DNA of 19,235 bases from Scenedesmus sp. ARA3 (taxonomy: Eukaryota; Chlorophyta; Chlorophyceae; Sphaeropleales; Scenedesmaceae): the NCBI GenBank assembly GCA_004335835.1, contig RWJK01001687.1, positions 1-19,235 on the forward strand. The letters are read 5' to 3'. Within the stretch, counting starts at the first letter, position 1. Each line of letters opens with the position of its first letter. Of this stretch, positions 9,070-14,783 are shown in pieces. A program made the translations under genes and the position numbers. The notes under the pieces were generated by a model that was given only the letters and a program-made list of their open reading frames with translations, was not told the origin of the DNA and ran no database searches.

Positions 9070-11007
9070 AGGCATAGCGATGGAGGACCTGCAGGCCCCG
9101 CTGCAGCAGCAGTTTGAAGAGCTGCGGGTGAACGACCCGCGCCTGTACTTCAGGGTGCAGCAGCAGCAGCAGCAGCAGCAGTTGCCCGTGAAACAGCCAC
9201 CACTGCAGCAGCAGCAGCAGCAGCAGCAGGATGTGGTGCAGCTGCTGCGCAGCATAGACCCGCTGAGCTTGTTGGACCCTCCGATGGCCTCAGCAGCAGC
9301 AAAGCAGGTGGGTGTGGTTTGGCGTGCTGCTGCTTGATCGTTTTTAGATCTGTGTTGCTGTTGCTTGCGGTTGACACAAGCTTGCTGTTGGTGATCTGGC
9401 AGGCACTGCAAGGGCGTCTGCTTCACCATGCCAAGCGTATCTGTACACTGTTGAACAGTGCCCTGCTGCTGCAGCTGCTGCTGCTGCTGCTTTTGCTGTG
9501 TCAGTCGCTACATGAGCTTGCTGGTGGTGACCTGGCGGGTGCTATGGGTGGCAACCGCTGCGCATACGCTCACAGGGATGACGCCGCAGCTGCTACCAGT
9601 GCTGCAGCTGACGCAATGGACATGGAGCGTGCAATACTGAGCTGCCATTGCTGCTGTGATCGCAGGCTCTACATGAGCTTGCTGGTGGCGACCTGGCGGG
9701 TGCCACTGGAGGCAGGGGCGGGCCGGGCAGCCTTCCGCAGGAGACGCTAGACTTTGTGCAGCAGCAGAGCATGGTGGTGAGTCACCCGGCATGTGTTGTT
9801 TGTCCGCCAGTCGATTGATGACTACAGCAGGCCGTAGCAGCAGCAGAGCAGCGTGGTGAGTCACCCGGCATGTGTTACGTCCGCTGGTCGATCACTGACT
9901 ACAACAGGCAATAGCAGCAGCAGAGCATGGTGGTGAGTCACCCGGCATGTGTTTTTGTCCGCCAGTCGATTGATGACTACAACAGGCAATAGCAGCAGCA
10001 GAGCATGGTGGTGAGTCACCCGGCACCTGCAGCAGCAGAGTGTGGCTGCACAACTGCGGAGTTTGTCGGCAGTGGTGTGCCAGCATTGCATGCCTTTTGG
10101 CTGTTGATCTGCAGTAACAGAAAGCTTGTTATTCAGTCTCGGCCAGGGCCATTAACAGGTGTTGCTGAAGCAATGGAAGTTCAAGGTTGGCGTTCGTGCT
10201 CTTTGGTTGCTGGCCGGTGCAGATCGATGAGCTGCTGCGCCACTTCTGGGCGCTCATCCCAGTCAACACAGAGGAGAAGAAGGCCAAGTTCATCCGCATA
10301 CAGGTGCGCCTGTTTGAATGTTGAACTGTTGTTATTTTTTACTTGCAGAGTTTCATCTTGTTCTCAGCTGTGTTTTTGATTTGTACGTGATGTTGTTGCA
10401 ACAATTAACGCAGCGGAGGGAAGGACCACGATCATCCGCCAGTTTGTGCAGCCTGTGTGAAGATATTTTGCTATGATATCTGGTTTGATTGATGCGCCTT
10501 TCTGATTGCATATACCACGGTGACGTTGACCTAATGCGTGCATGTGGCGCCTGCGCAGCATTCTATGGAGGCGGTGTCAGAGGTGCCCTACATGCACGTC
10601 AACAGCTGCAGCCATGTTATGCCGTGCAACATCTGCCTATCCATTGCATAGCACCTCTCTTTGCAGAGGCGCCGCAATGCTTAACCGCCTCTGAGCAGCC
10701 CATTAAGAAACAATGCCGGCCAAAGCCCAGCTTTTGTCAACACACATGCTACAAAATTGATCAGTTCTGCGCATGCTGTTTGCCACTCTTCTTGCAGCGC
10801 TCCATGGATGCAGTCTACGAGGTGCTCAACAAGCACGTCAACAGCTGCAGCCACGGCCACAAGGCAGCGCTGACCCGCCTGGTGAAACCGCTGTGGGAGC
10901 AGCTGGACCTCAACATAGCGGCAGCTAAGAACGTGGAGAGAGGCTTGCAAGAGAAGCAGCGGCAGGCAGCAGCGCGGCGGGCGGCGGCGCAGCAGCAGCG
11001 TGCGTAA
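896..11007 (+). CDS. TFB1: TFIIH subunit p62/TFB1 (GTF2H1), 11 exons
   Basis: General transcription and DNA repair factor IIH, core subunit 1. It is a structural subunit of the nuclear complex used in RNA polymerase II initiation and nucleotide excision repair; its PH domain and BSD domains bind partner proteins. My exon model is 896-1055, 1609-1897, 3427-3601, 4018-4125, 6383-6593, 7220-7377, 8498-8801, 9072-9307, 9666-9776, 10223-10303 and 10798-11007. It totals 2043 nt (680 aa); every junction is GT-AG and all phases match. Visible landmarks are DIKGQKRSK in the PH-like domain (human DIKCQKIS), two BSD cores (DDEFWAS and REEFWERYF), NPLVDLAAAAEDKLTPDGYG (human [12 protein letters not shown]..DEGYG) and ELLRHFWALIPVNT (human ELLRHFWSCFPVNT). 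It is longer than human p62 (548 aa) because of Ala/Gln-rich inserts in exons 2, 7 and 8. Introns are filled with tandem copies of exon junctions, so other exon choices are possible. Confidence 0.9.
1609..1897 (+). CDS. TFB1: TFB1 exon 2: rest of the PH-like domain and Ala/Gln linker
   Basis: The exon starts right after a (CTG)n-CAG acceptor and completes the Gly codon split with exon 1, giving DIKGQKRSK. It carries the remainder of the PH domain (KPVLKFITQDDREAV), an Ala/Gln-rich linker, and LTPEQRQGLLATN, the beginning of the first BSD helix. It ends in phase 2 at GTGAGT. Its last 187 nt plus adjoining intron are tandemly repeated three more times downstream; this copy is chosen because only it contains the PH residues. 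Confidence 0.85.
1711..2766 (+). repeat. TFB1: Four tandem copies of the exon 2 donor side
   Basis: Copies of the 3' part of exon 2 plus early intron begin at 1711, 1987, 2282 and 2577, so the spacing is 276, 295 and 295 bp. Their ends lie at 1897, 2188, 2483 and 2766, each followed by a GTGA donor. Copies 3 and 4 also have an AG just before them (TTGCAG at 2281, TTGTAG at 2576) and would be complete exons with the same phases as exon 2 (1 in, 2 out). Copy 2 has GG in place of AG. The GCA and CAG runs inside the copies differ in length. Confidence 0.92.
3171..3495 (+). repeat. TFB1: Three tandem copies of the exon 3 acceptor side
   Basis: Exon 3 starts are repeated at 3171, 3287 and 3427 (spacing 116 and 140 bp), each preceded by a CAACAG or CCACAG acceptor. 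The first two copies run through the BSD core and then show TGA where the third has TGG of the FW pair, followed by intron-like sequence. Between them is a short AACCTGCTGTT tandem repeat (about 3247-3280). Splicing to copy 1 or 2 would truncate the protein. Confidence 0.9.
3427..3601 (+). CDS. TFB1: TFB1 exon 3: first BSD domain
   Basis: The exon begins after CAACAG and completes the Lys codon left open by exon 2. It encodes AIAAQHKALVVEAQALTDDE followed by FWAS, matching the human BSD segment LVVSQVISAEEFWA. It continues through a Ser/Arg stretch and RLVDLARQ, and ends in phase 0 at GTGCGC. Two earlier copies of its 5' half end in a stop exactly at the conserved BSD Trp, so only this copy can carry the whole domain. 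Confidence 0.87.
3568..3816 (+). repeat. TFB1: Three tandem copies of the exon 3 donor side
   Basis: The end of exon 3 (CTGGTCGACTTGGCTCGGCAG at 3581-3601) is repeated with changes ending at 3699 and 3816; all three are followed by a GTGCG donor. The spacing is 98 and 117 bp. The copies fill most of intron 3 up to the CTG tract. Confidence 0.82.
3922..4014 (+). repeat. Uninterrupted (CTG)31 tract abutting an acceptor
   Basis: Thirty-one perfect CTG units run directly into CAG at 4015-4017, the acceptor of TFB1 exon 4. The tract takes the place of the usual pyrimidine tract. Counted by hand from the sequence as given; repeat number in an assembly of such a tract is uncertain. Confidence 0.95.
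4018..4125 (+). CDS. TFB1: TFB1 exon 4: inter-BSD segment
   Basis: A 36-codon, phase 0-0 exon encoding NKTTADGRVARLTMTSEDE and LLAENPALRQVYEAQ. It corresponds to the human stretch between the two BSD cores (DGCNGLRYNLTSDI and YPAVKMKYAENV). The start is fixed by the CTG-CAG acceptor and the fit to exon 3; the donor is GTGAGC. Confidence 0.86.
4072..4430 (+). repeat. TFB1: Three tandem copies of the exon 4 donor side
   Basis: The block CAGCTGCTGGCAGAGAA through the exon end is present three times, ending at 4125, 4264 and 4430, with donors GTGAGC, GTGAGA and GTGATC. Spacing is 139 and about 166 bp. The intervening intron sequence (GTAACATGTTATTTG and related) is also repeated. The 5' part of exon 4 is not copied. 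Confidence 0.9.
4576..5863. mobile_element. PIF/Harbinger-like non-autonomous DNA transposon
   Basis: A perfect 16-bp inverted repeat, GAGGAGTATTACACCG, stands at 4576-4591 and in reverse complement at 5848-5863. Both ends are flanked by TTA (4573-4575 and 5864-5866), which fits a 3-bp TWA target-site duplication of the PIF/Harbinger superfamily. Just inside, both ends are AT-rich with related motifs (CCTAGTTTT against CCTTAGTTTT). No frame inside is long enough for a transposase, so it is non-autonomous; 1.29 kb is long for a MITE. The element lies in TFB1 intron 4, nine bases from the first exon 5 copy. The superfamily assignment rests only on target length and sequence. Confidence 0.82.
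5875..6457 (+). repeat. TFB1: Five tandem copies of the exon 5 acceptor side, 131-bp period
   Basis: Copies of GTCGGCAACCAGATGTC and the following BSD code start at 5875, 5990, 6121, 6252 and 6383. The last four are spaced at exactly 131 bp; the first gap is 115 bp. Each of the first four passes from exon-like into a shared intron-like tail (CTTGTTACTTTATGTTAC) and on to the next acceptor. The copy at 6252 has GG instead of AG before it, the copy at 5875 is the most decayed, and most differences are non-synonymous. Only the last copy continues into the full exon. Confidence 0.94.
6383..6593 (+). CDS. TFB1: TFB1 exon 5: second BSD domain
   Basis: The exon enters in phase 0 after TTCTGCAG and encodes VGNQMSREEFWERYFKYYMS, matching human [20 protein letters not shown]. 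A basic segment (KRAKREKAASKFKQLQQ) and an Ala/Gln-rich tail follow. It ends in phase 1 at GTGACT. It is the last and only complete member of the five-copy array. Confidence 0.88.
6826..7300 (+). repeat. TFB1: Four tandem copies of the exon 6 acceptor side
   Basis: Starts at 6826, 6946, 7089 and 7220 (spacing 120, 143 and 131 bp) encode variants of GLFSVLEGSALDADTRRALK. The farthest copy (6826) has a TAG inside and a poor acceptor; the second and third keep good TTGCAG acceptors and open reading but run into intron without an obvious donor. Decay increases with distance from the real exon. Confidence 0.92.
7220..7377 (+). CDS. TFB1: TFB1 exon 6: conserved NPLxDL segment
   Basis: The phase 1 entry completes a Gly codon with exon 5. 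The exon encodes GLFSVLEGSALD and then RRLNPLVDLAAAAEDKLTPD and GYGLAHNAARGDA, aligning with human [20 protein letters not shown]. It ends in phase 0 at GTGAGG. Copies of its start lie upstream and copies of its end lie downstream, so both junctions are duplicated. Confidence 0.87.
7310..7835 (+). repeat. TFB1: Four tandem copies of the exon 6 donor side
   Basis: The code for EDKLTPDGYGLAHNAARGDA recurs with ends at 7377, 7535, 7690 and 7835 (spacing 158, 155 and 145 bp). Copy 2 has AT in place of the donor GT, copy 3 has a disturbed donor, and copy 4 has an intact GTGAGC. The copies include about 75 bases of flanking intron, with the phrase TGATCTGGTGA repeated. Confidence 0.85.
8040..8560 (+). 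repeat. TFB1: Three tandem copies of the exon 7 acceptor side
   Basis: Exon 7 starts, each after CTGCAG, occur at 8040, 8271 and 8498 (spacing 231 and 227 bp) and encode ESVQGYTSLSQQLAQD. The copy at 8271 lacks one base in the CTCCCTCAG run and is frameshifted. The intron parts, including GCTGCAGACACCAAAACATAAACATAT, are shared by the units. Confidence 0.92.
8498..8801 (+). CDS. TFB1: TFB1 exon 7: conserved helix and Ala-rich insert
   Basis: Phase 0 entry after CCCTGCAG. It begins ESVQGYTSLSQQLAQDYN and VHSAAVIG, comparable to human IIKRFNHHSAMVLAAG. A long Ala/Gly/Ser insert with GCA tracts follows, then EMTEEDIQHCRQQA. It ends in phase 1 at GTGAGT. The other two starts upstream cannot give a full exon. 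Confidence 0.82.
8818..8883 (+). repeat. Short 33-bp tandem duplication in intron 7
   Basis: Two copies of a 33-bp unit beginning GACGGTATTGCTGCTTCAAC (8818-8850 and 8851-8883) differ at a few positions. It is a purely intronic duplication and carries no exon copy. Confidence 0.85.
8985..9069 (+). repeat. Interrupted CTG/CCG tract abutting the exon 8 acceptor
   Basis: A run of GCTGCTGCC-type triplets turns into pure CTG and ends in CAG at 9069-9071, the acceptor of exon 8. Like the tracts before exons 2 and 4, it replaces the pyrimidine tract on the sense strand. Confidence 0.9.
9072..9307 (+). CDS. TFB1: TFB1 exon 8: EDL segment with two poly-Gln runs
   Basis: Phase 1 entry completes a Gly codon. 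The exon encodes IAMEDLQAPLQQQFEELRVN and DPRLYFRVQ, comparable to human [20 protein letters not shown] and SDRYYHG. Two Gln runs of about eight each and DVVQLLRSIDPLSLLDPP follow. It ends in phase 0 at GTGGGT. Confidence 0.82.
9505..9725 (+). repeat. TFB1: Two tandem copies of the exon 9 acceptor side
   Basis: Copies starting at 9505 and 9666 share CTACATGAGCTTGCTGGTGG and the next part of the exon (spacing 161 bp). Each is preceded by an AG acceptor. The first diverges after about 50 bases. Confidence 0.85.
9666..9776 (+). CDS. TFB1: TFB1 exon 9
   Basis: A 37-codon, phase 0-0 exon encoding ALHELAGGDLAGATGGRGG and SLPQETLDFVQQQSMV. No specific motif is recognised; its place fits the variable region before the ELLRHFW motif. 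The acceptor is GATCGCAG and the donor GTGAGT. A partial earlier copy starts at 9505, and a possible extra exon starts after TGGCAG at about 9402 (ALQGRLLHHAKR), so the choice here is less certain than for other exons. Confidence 0.68.
9753..10028 (+). repeat. TFB1: Four tandem copies of the exon 9 donor, 78-bp period
   Basis: The block CAGCAGCAGAGCATGGTG followed by GTGAGTCACCCGGCATGTG recurs with donors at 9777, 9856, 9933 and 10011 (spacing 79, 77 and 78 bp). All four keep GTGAGT. Each intron part ends in GACTAC(A)(A/G)CAG, a possible acceptor placed 25 bases before the next donor. Confidence 0.93.
10223..10303 (+). CDS. TFB1: TFB1 exon 10: ELLRHFW motif
   Basis: A 27-codon, phase 0-0 exon encoding IDELLRHFWALIPVNTEEKK and AKFIRIQ. 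It aligns almost residue by residue with human p62 VGELLRHFWSCFPVNT and is the strongest single diagnostic segment of the gene. The acceptor is GGTGCAG and the donor GTGCGC. Confidence 0.92.
10270..10445 (+). repeat. TFB1: Decayed second copy of the exon 10 donor side
   Basis: The sequence GGAGGGAAGGACCACGATCA followed by TCCGCCAG at about 10413-10440 resembles the end of exon 10 (GAGAAGAAGGCCAAGTTCATCCGCATACAG). It has lost the reading frame and a clear donor. The match is short and approximate. Confidence 0.55.
10559..10850 (+). repeat. TFB1: Two copies of the exon 11 acceptor side
   Basis: A decayed copy starts after GCGCAG at 10559 and shares the phrase CACGTCAACAGCTGCAGCCA with exon 11, which starts at 10798. 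The 5' ends also align (ATTCTATGGAGGCGGT against GCTCCATGGATGCAGT). Spacing is 239 bp. Confidence 0.82.
10798..11007 (+). CDS. TFB1: TFB1 exon 11: C-terminal helices and stop
   Basis: Phase 0 entry after CTTGCAG. It encodes RSMDAVYEVLNKHVNSCSHG then LTRLVKPLWEQLDLNIAAA and a basic Gln/Ala/Arg tail, ending at TAA (11005-11007). It corresponds to the C-terminal helices of p62/TFB1, where a plant-like LLVRPMLQALDAA pattern is expected. The tail is low-complexity. Confidence 0.85.
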   Translation, partial: RSMDAVYEVLNKHVNSCSHGHKAALTRLVKPLWEQLDLNIAAAKNVERGLQEKQRQAAARRAAAQQQRA

Positions 11008-11075
11008 TCCATACAAGAGACTTGCGTGTTGATATATGATGAGTGATGCTGGTGCAGTAGCTGCAGGGTGCGCAA

Positions 11076-11205
11076 ATGAGCTGGTTTGCAGCCGCGCTGA
11101 TGTGTCGATGTGTTGCCACGTATGGTCAAGCCGATGTGGGAGCAGCTGGACATAGCGGCAGCAAAGAAAGTGGAGCGGGACTGCAGGAGAAGCAGCGCCA
11201 GGTCT
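11076..11205 (+). pseudogene. TFB1: Decayed copy of the 3' half of exon 11
   Basis: After the stop codon, TGGGAGCAGCTGGACATAGC and GGCAGCAAAGAAAGTGGAGC repeat the final coding part of TFB1, with small deletions that break the frame. It is the 3'-terminal member of the tandem-copy pattern and lies where the 3' UTR should be. Confidence 0.82.
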
Positions 11206-11261
11206 ATGGTTCCGGAACCATCCATTCCGATCCTGAAGGTTCCAATTCGGAATGGATGGTT
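11206..11261. repeat. Palindrome and inverted repeat cluster
   Basis: A perfect 16-bp palindrome, ATGGTTCCGGAACCAT, spans 11206-11221. It overlaps a 15-bp inverted repeat with arms AACCATCCATTCCGA (11216-11230) and its complement (11247-11261) around a 16-base loop. It lies about 200 bases after the TFB1 stop. It may be a 3' end hairpin or an end of a small mobile element; no direct target duplication was seen. Confidence 0.8.
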
Positions 11262-11640
11262 AACTATTGTGAGTCCTAGCCAAGTATGCAGCCGTTCCTG
11301 TCAACAGCCCTTCAAGGATGCTTTTTTGGGGCCGATGGCACAAGCTATGGCGTGATGGGTAACATGATAATAACGAAGAATGCTTTCAGGTTGGCCCGTA
11401 CTGTCTGTCCATGGTGATGCCAATCAGCCACCAATGGTCGTGCCACCCGGCTGTGTGAAGCTGGGCTACCCGATCTGCAGACTCAAACACCAGCAGGCAA
11501 GCGCCATGCATTCTCGTCCGCGGTAACGGAGGTAGTGAGCAACTGTTCCGTTCCCTGACTGCCACCAACCACAGGCCACCCCACCACAGGGCACGACACA
11601 GCAGGTCACAGGAAACCAGCGCCACATTCAACCACGAATG
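11262..11640. other. Intergenic stretch between convergent genes
   Basis: The interval lies between the TFB1 3' region and the stop of the minus-strand gene at 11641. I see no conserved frame, RNA gene or repeat in it. Confidence 0.5.
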
Positions 11641-12796
11641 TTACAAGCGCAGATACTCCCCAGGACCGCAAATGGGCTCATCCTCAGCAACAGCCCCACA
11701 TCCAAAGTCACCCTCAAACCCTAAACCGTCCCCGGCTGCTGCTGCCGCTGCTGCAGGGTTGTGCATGTGCATGCCCTTGTGCCGCCGCTGCTGCTTGAGC
11801 CTGCGCTCCGGGTGGTGCCGCTCCATTGCCAGGTCTAGGGCTTTGAGCAGCCGCTGCGCCTCTGCACCTAACGCTGCTGCTGCAGCTGCTGTCACAGGAT
11901 CTAGCGGCTCCCTGCTGCTGCTACTGCTGCCTTGAGTTAAGGGTGCTCCAGGTAAGGCTGCTGTTGCTGCTGCTTGCTCAGGACCACCAGGTGGTAGTGG
12001 TGGGGCTCCTGCACCTGCTGCTGCACTGCCGCTGCTATCGCCTGAGCCTGTACCAGCTGCCGGTGCATGCTGTTGCCTGTGAATCACGGTGCTGCTGCTG
12101 CTGCTGCTGTTGTGCATGCTGCTGTACATGTCTGACATGCCCAGGTGCTTGCCTCTGAGCCGGCCGCCCCACCTGAAGACGTACGGAGCTGTCAGCGTCA
12201 TGCGCTCCGACATGGTGCTGCTGCTGCTGCTGCTGTTGTTGTTGTGGTTGCTCCCGCCTTGACGACATGTTGCAGTATCACCAGATTGGTGCATACTGGC
12301 GTGCGTGCCAAGAGATGCCAGTCCCTTGCCCTTGTCCTGCTGCCCTTGTCCTGCTGCTGCATTACATTGCCCACCATGAGCGCTAACATACGCTGTTGGC
12401 TGCTGGCTGCTGCATGGCCCTGCACTGCAGCCGCTGCTGCTGTGCTGCTGCGCCTGGTGGGCATGCTGACAGCGGCCTGTGGACACCTTCCAGGCATGCA
12501 CCCCGCTGTCCTCAGCACCAACTGCGCTGCGCCTCGGCTGCATCGCCTTGCAGGAAACACTATGGCCACCAGCTGCTGCTGCTGCTGCTCCTGCTGCTGT
12601 GCAATGTAACCCTGCAGTGTCAGGCTGCACTTGGGTTGCCTGCTGTTGCTGTTGCTGCCAATGAGGCAACGGTAGAAGCTGCTCCAACGCTGCGGAAGCT
12701 GCACTGTCAGCAGCATGCTGCCCAGCAGGAGAATGGCAGCGGCACAGCGGCGAGCGACACCTTGCAGGGCTGCTGCCTGGTGAGCGTGATGGCGCA

Positions 12797-12828
<32 letters not shown>

Positions 12829-12993
12829 CTGCTGCTGGCTCCGGCTTGGTGAGTGGCTCCTGGCAGGGCTGCTGCCTGGTGAGCGTGCTGGTGATGGCGA
12901 GTGCTGCTGCTGCTGCTGCTGCTGCTGTTGTTGCTGGCTCCGGCTTGGTGACTCCGCTCGCCTGCGTGCTTTGGGCGACTTTGCGCGCACAAC
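11641..12993 (-). CDS. Hypothetical gene exon 3, large low-complexity exon
   Basis: Starts after CTTGTGCAG and stays open for 450 codons to a TAA at 11641-11643. It begins VVRAKSPKARRRAESPSRS. The chosen frame is preferred over the two other long frames because it gives ordered SPSRS/SPGSSPAR repeats and a non-repetitive C-terminus. Confidence 0.55.
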
Positions 12994-13776
12994 CTGCACA
13001 AGCGAGGTACAGTGATTGCTAGCAATGTCGTGCGTGCTAGTGTGTGATGTTCATGTCCACAGCAGCGAGTGTTACATGCACAGCCTGCTGTGCTGCTTCA
13101 GTATATCTGTTGCGCAGGAACTGCACACTGCTGCACAACAGCATGGTGCCGATCCTGCAGCGCTAGTCCAATACACTGACTGTTCTGTACCACTCAGAAC
13201 CATCTACTGCAAGCAGCAATAAACAAGGCCTGCTGCAGAAGAGCTGCATGCAGCCAGTGATGGTGCTGAGCCGAAGCGACGTTGCTTGCATCAACCAGCA
13301 GCAGAAGCAGCTGATTAGCAGTTGCGGTGCTGAGCAAGCTTTCCTGCAAGCACTCAGCTCACCTTGGGGCTGCTGAGGCGCTCCAGCCATTGCATATGCG
13401 CAACGCCTGTCAGGCCAGGTGGTTCGTATGTCACTGCAGCAGCCAACAGCAGCAGCAGACCTGACTGGTTGAGCTCCTGTGCTTGCTGTGTTATTTCTAT
13501 ATTGATGTGAAAGCGATTAACTTTCAGGAACTTCAGTAAGGGAGCTGCCATGTGTTCTGGCATGCTGATTCATCACAGCACTGCTTTCAACTGCTGAGCA
13601 GCAGGCAGCACATGCTCACCTAGCCCGCTGGCTGGAGAGTACAGCATGGGCTGAGGCTGCTTCACGGCATGAATAGATGCATCAGCGACCCTTCCAGCTG
13701 CCGAGTAGCTGTCAGGGCGTGAGAGAGACAGGCTGCTGAAGCCAGGTATCGACGAGGAGGGCTCCGGACCCTCCAT
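11641..13776 (-). CDS. Hypothetical Ser/Arg/Gln-rich protein, three exons
   Basis: My model reads 13620-13776, 13363-13556 and 11641-12993 on the minus strand, 1704 nt or 567 aa, with matching phases (1 then 0) and GT-AG introns of 63 and 369 nt. The N-terminal part (MEGPEPSSSIPGFSSLSLS; LLKFLKVNRFHINIEITQQA) suggests a small folded region. The rest is low-complexity: two copies of a 33-residue SPSRS-polyGln-SPGSSPAR unit, His/Gln/Ser tracts, and a more regular C-terminal part (YVFRWGGRLRGKHLGM; AQRLLKALDLAMERHHPERR). I recognise no family. RS-type repeats occur in splicing-related proteins, but that alone does not assign a role. An extra exon near 13150 is possible. The large exon is open in other frames because of its CAG tracts. 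Confidence 0.5.
12755..12958 (-). repeat. In-frame 99-bp tandem duplication inside the exon
   Basis: The phrase GGCTCCGGCTTGGTGA (plus strand) occurs at 12837 and 12936, a 99-bp period equal to 33 codons. Each unit holds a CTG/CAG tract of different length and the SPGSSPAR code. Confidence 0.85.
13363..13556 (-). CDS. Hypothetical gene exon 2
   Basis: Starts after CATGCCAG, completes a Glu codon with exon 1, and encodes HMAAPLLKFLKVNRFHINIE through LERLSSPK. Phase 0 donor GTGAGC. The acceptor-like CTTGCAG 19 bases downstream is too close to be its partner. Confidence 0.45.
13620..13776 (-). CDS. Hypothetical gene exon 1
   Basis: ATG at 13776 opens a frame of 52 codons ending QPMLYSPASGL in phase 1 before GTGAGC. 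It was chosen because it is the first Met of an open frame that joins in phase to the next exon. Confidence 0.45.
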
Positions 13777-14150
13777 GTTGCCTGAGGTGATGATGTGGCT
13801 TCAACGTGGTGTATTCTTTACAAAATCACCACTTTTGACGAAAGCTACATCAGCTTAAGGCACGAGGCATGCTGAGCAATGCTCTTCAGGGTTTCGTTCG
13901 CGCCTTTTGCGGTTCTGCTGATGTTAGCGACAGCCTACATGCCACGATAGATATTTTGAACAAACATTTGAGTTTAAAACGTTTACTGCCGTATTTCAGC
14001 AGTGAAATACACCCATGATCCCGCTGCAAACATCAGCAGGTAACACGTGTTAAGATCATGTTGTGCTGGATGCATGCCATGCATCCTGTACATCCCACCC
14101 ACTCCTTGCGCGGCAATCAACACGTCCCAGCCCAATGTAACAATCACGCC
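13777..14150. other. Spacer between the hypothetical gene and the Pol X gene
   Basis: Both neighbours are on the minus strand, so this should hold the Pol X 3' UTR and the promoter of the next gene. TTACA at 13818-13822 reads TGTAA on the minus strand, the usual green-algal polyadenylation signal, about 330 bases after the Pol X stop. No frame or RNA gene is supported. Confidence 0.5.
13991..14010. repeat. Perfect 8-bp hairpin downstream of Pol X
   Basis: GTATTTCA and TGAAATAC flank a GCAG loop, about 140 bases after the Pol X stop. It could be a 3' UTR hairpin; nothing more supports this. Confidence 0.6.
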
Positions 14151-14339
14151 CTACGTACCACCCTGCTGCATCAAGTTCCTCAAATGAGGCGGCACATACT
14201 CCAGCCCAATCGCCTTGAAGATGTCTGTCTCACAGCTGCACTTGACTGCAGGACCCACCACCGTCTCCTGGATGGTGCTGCTGCGCCCACTCAGCCCCAT
14301 GCGGCTGTTCCCCAGTTTTGGTGTCATAATCGTGTCTGT

Positions 14340-14370
<31 letters not shown>

Positions 14371-14604
14371 AGCTGCCTCTCATCATCACTGGCGCTGCTA
14401 TCTCCCGCTCCTGCAGTGCCAGCAGTCTCTGCCCTCTGTCTACTGCCAGCAGCAGCACCTCTCTGGCCAGCTGCAGCTTTAGGTTTTATGTTTGCCTTGT
14501 GTATCACCACCAGCTCCTGGTCCCCCAAGCGGAAGGCATTGCCTTCAGGGTTAAGGGCAGCAGCAAGGGCAGCCACCTGCTCGTTGGGCCTGTTGCACCA
14601 ATGC
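14151..14604 (-). CDS. POLL: Pol X last exon: thumb, poly-Gln insert and C-terminus
   Basis: Completes the split Arg codon and encodes HWCNRPNEQVAALAAALNPE and GNAFRLGDQELVVIHKAN. A low-complexity insert of roughly 70 residues with ten Gln follows, then VVGPAVKCSCETDIFKAIGL EYVPPHLRNL and TAG at 14151-14153. The final part matches the Pol lambda C-terminus (EKDVFRLLGLPYREP). The insert sits where other Pol X proteins have a short loop. Confidence 0.87.
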
Positions 14605-14619
14605 CTGTTTGCAGACAAG

Positions 14620-14663
<44 letters not shown>

Positions 14664-14745
14664 GCTACAAGCTGGGTTGAGGGCTGCAGCCAGGGCAGCC
14701 ACCTGCTCATTGGGCCGGTTGCACCAATGCCTGCATGCGACAAGC

Positions 14746-14783
<38 letters not shown>

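Noticed and set aside
8866..9429. 187-codon minus-strand frame over exon 8
   Set aside because: Open only because triplet repeats lack stops in most frames; exon 8 on the plus strand fits p62 with correct splice phases.
9753..10028. Direct repeats resembling a CRISPR array
   Set aside because: The units are 78 bp, near-identical throughout without unique spacers, and are copies of an exon-intron junction in a eukaryotic gene.
12396..13022. 208-codon plus-strand frame, and a 275-codon minus frame at 12198-13025
   Set aside because: Both are low-complexity shadows of the large minus-strand exon; neither has ordered repeats or a non-repetitive domain.
13105..13343. Additional exons in the hypothetical gene (ESLLSTATANQLLLLL; IGTMLLCSSVQFLRNRY)
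   Set aside because: The first acceptor lies only 19 bases from the previous donor, and the second needs an unsupported phase-2 partner. Direct joining of 13363 to 12993 is simpler and in phase.
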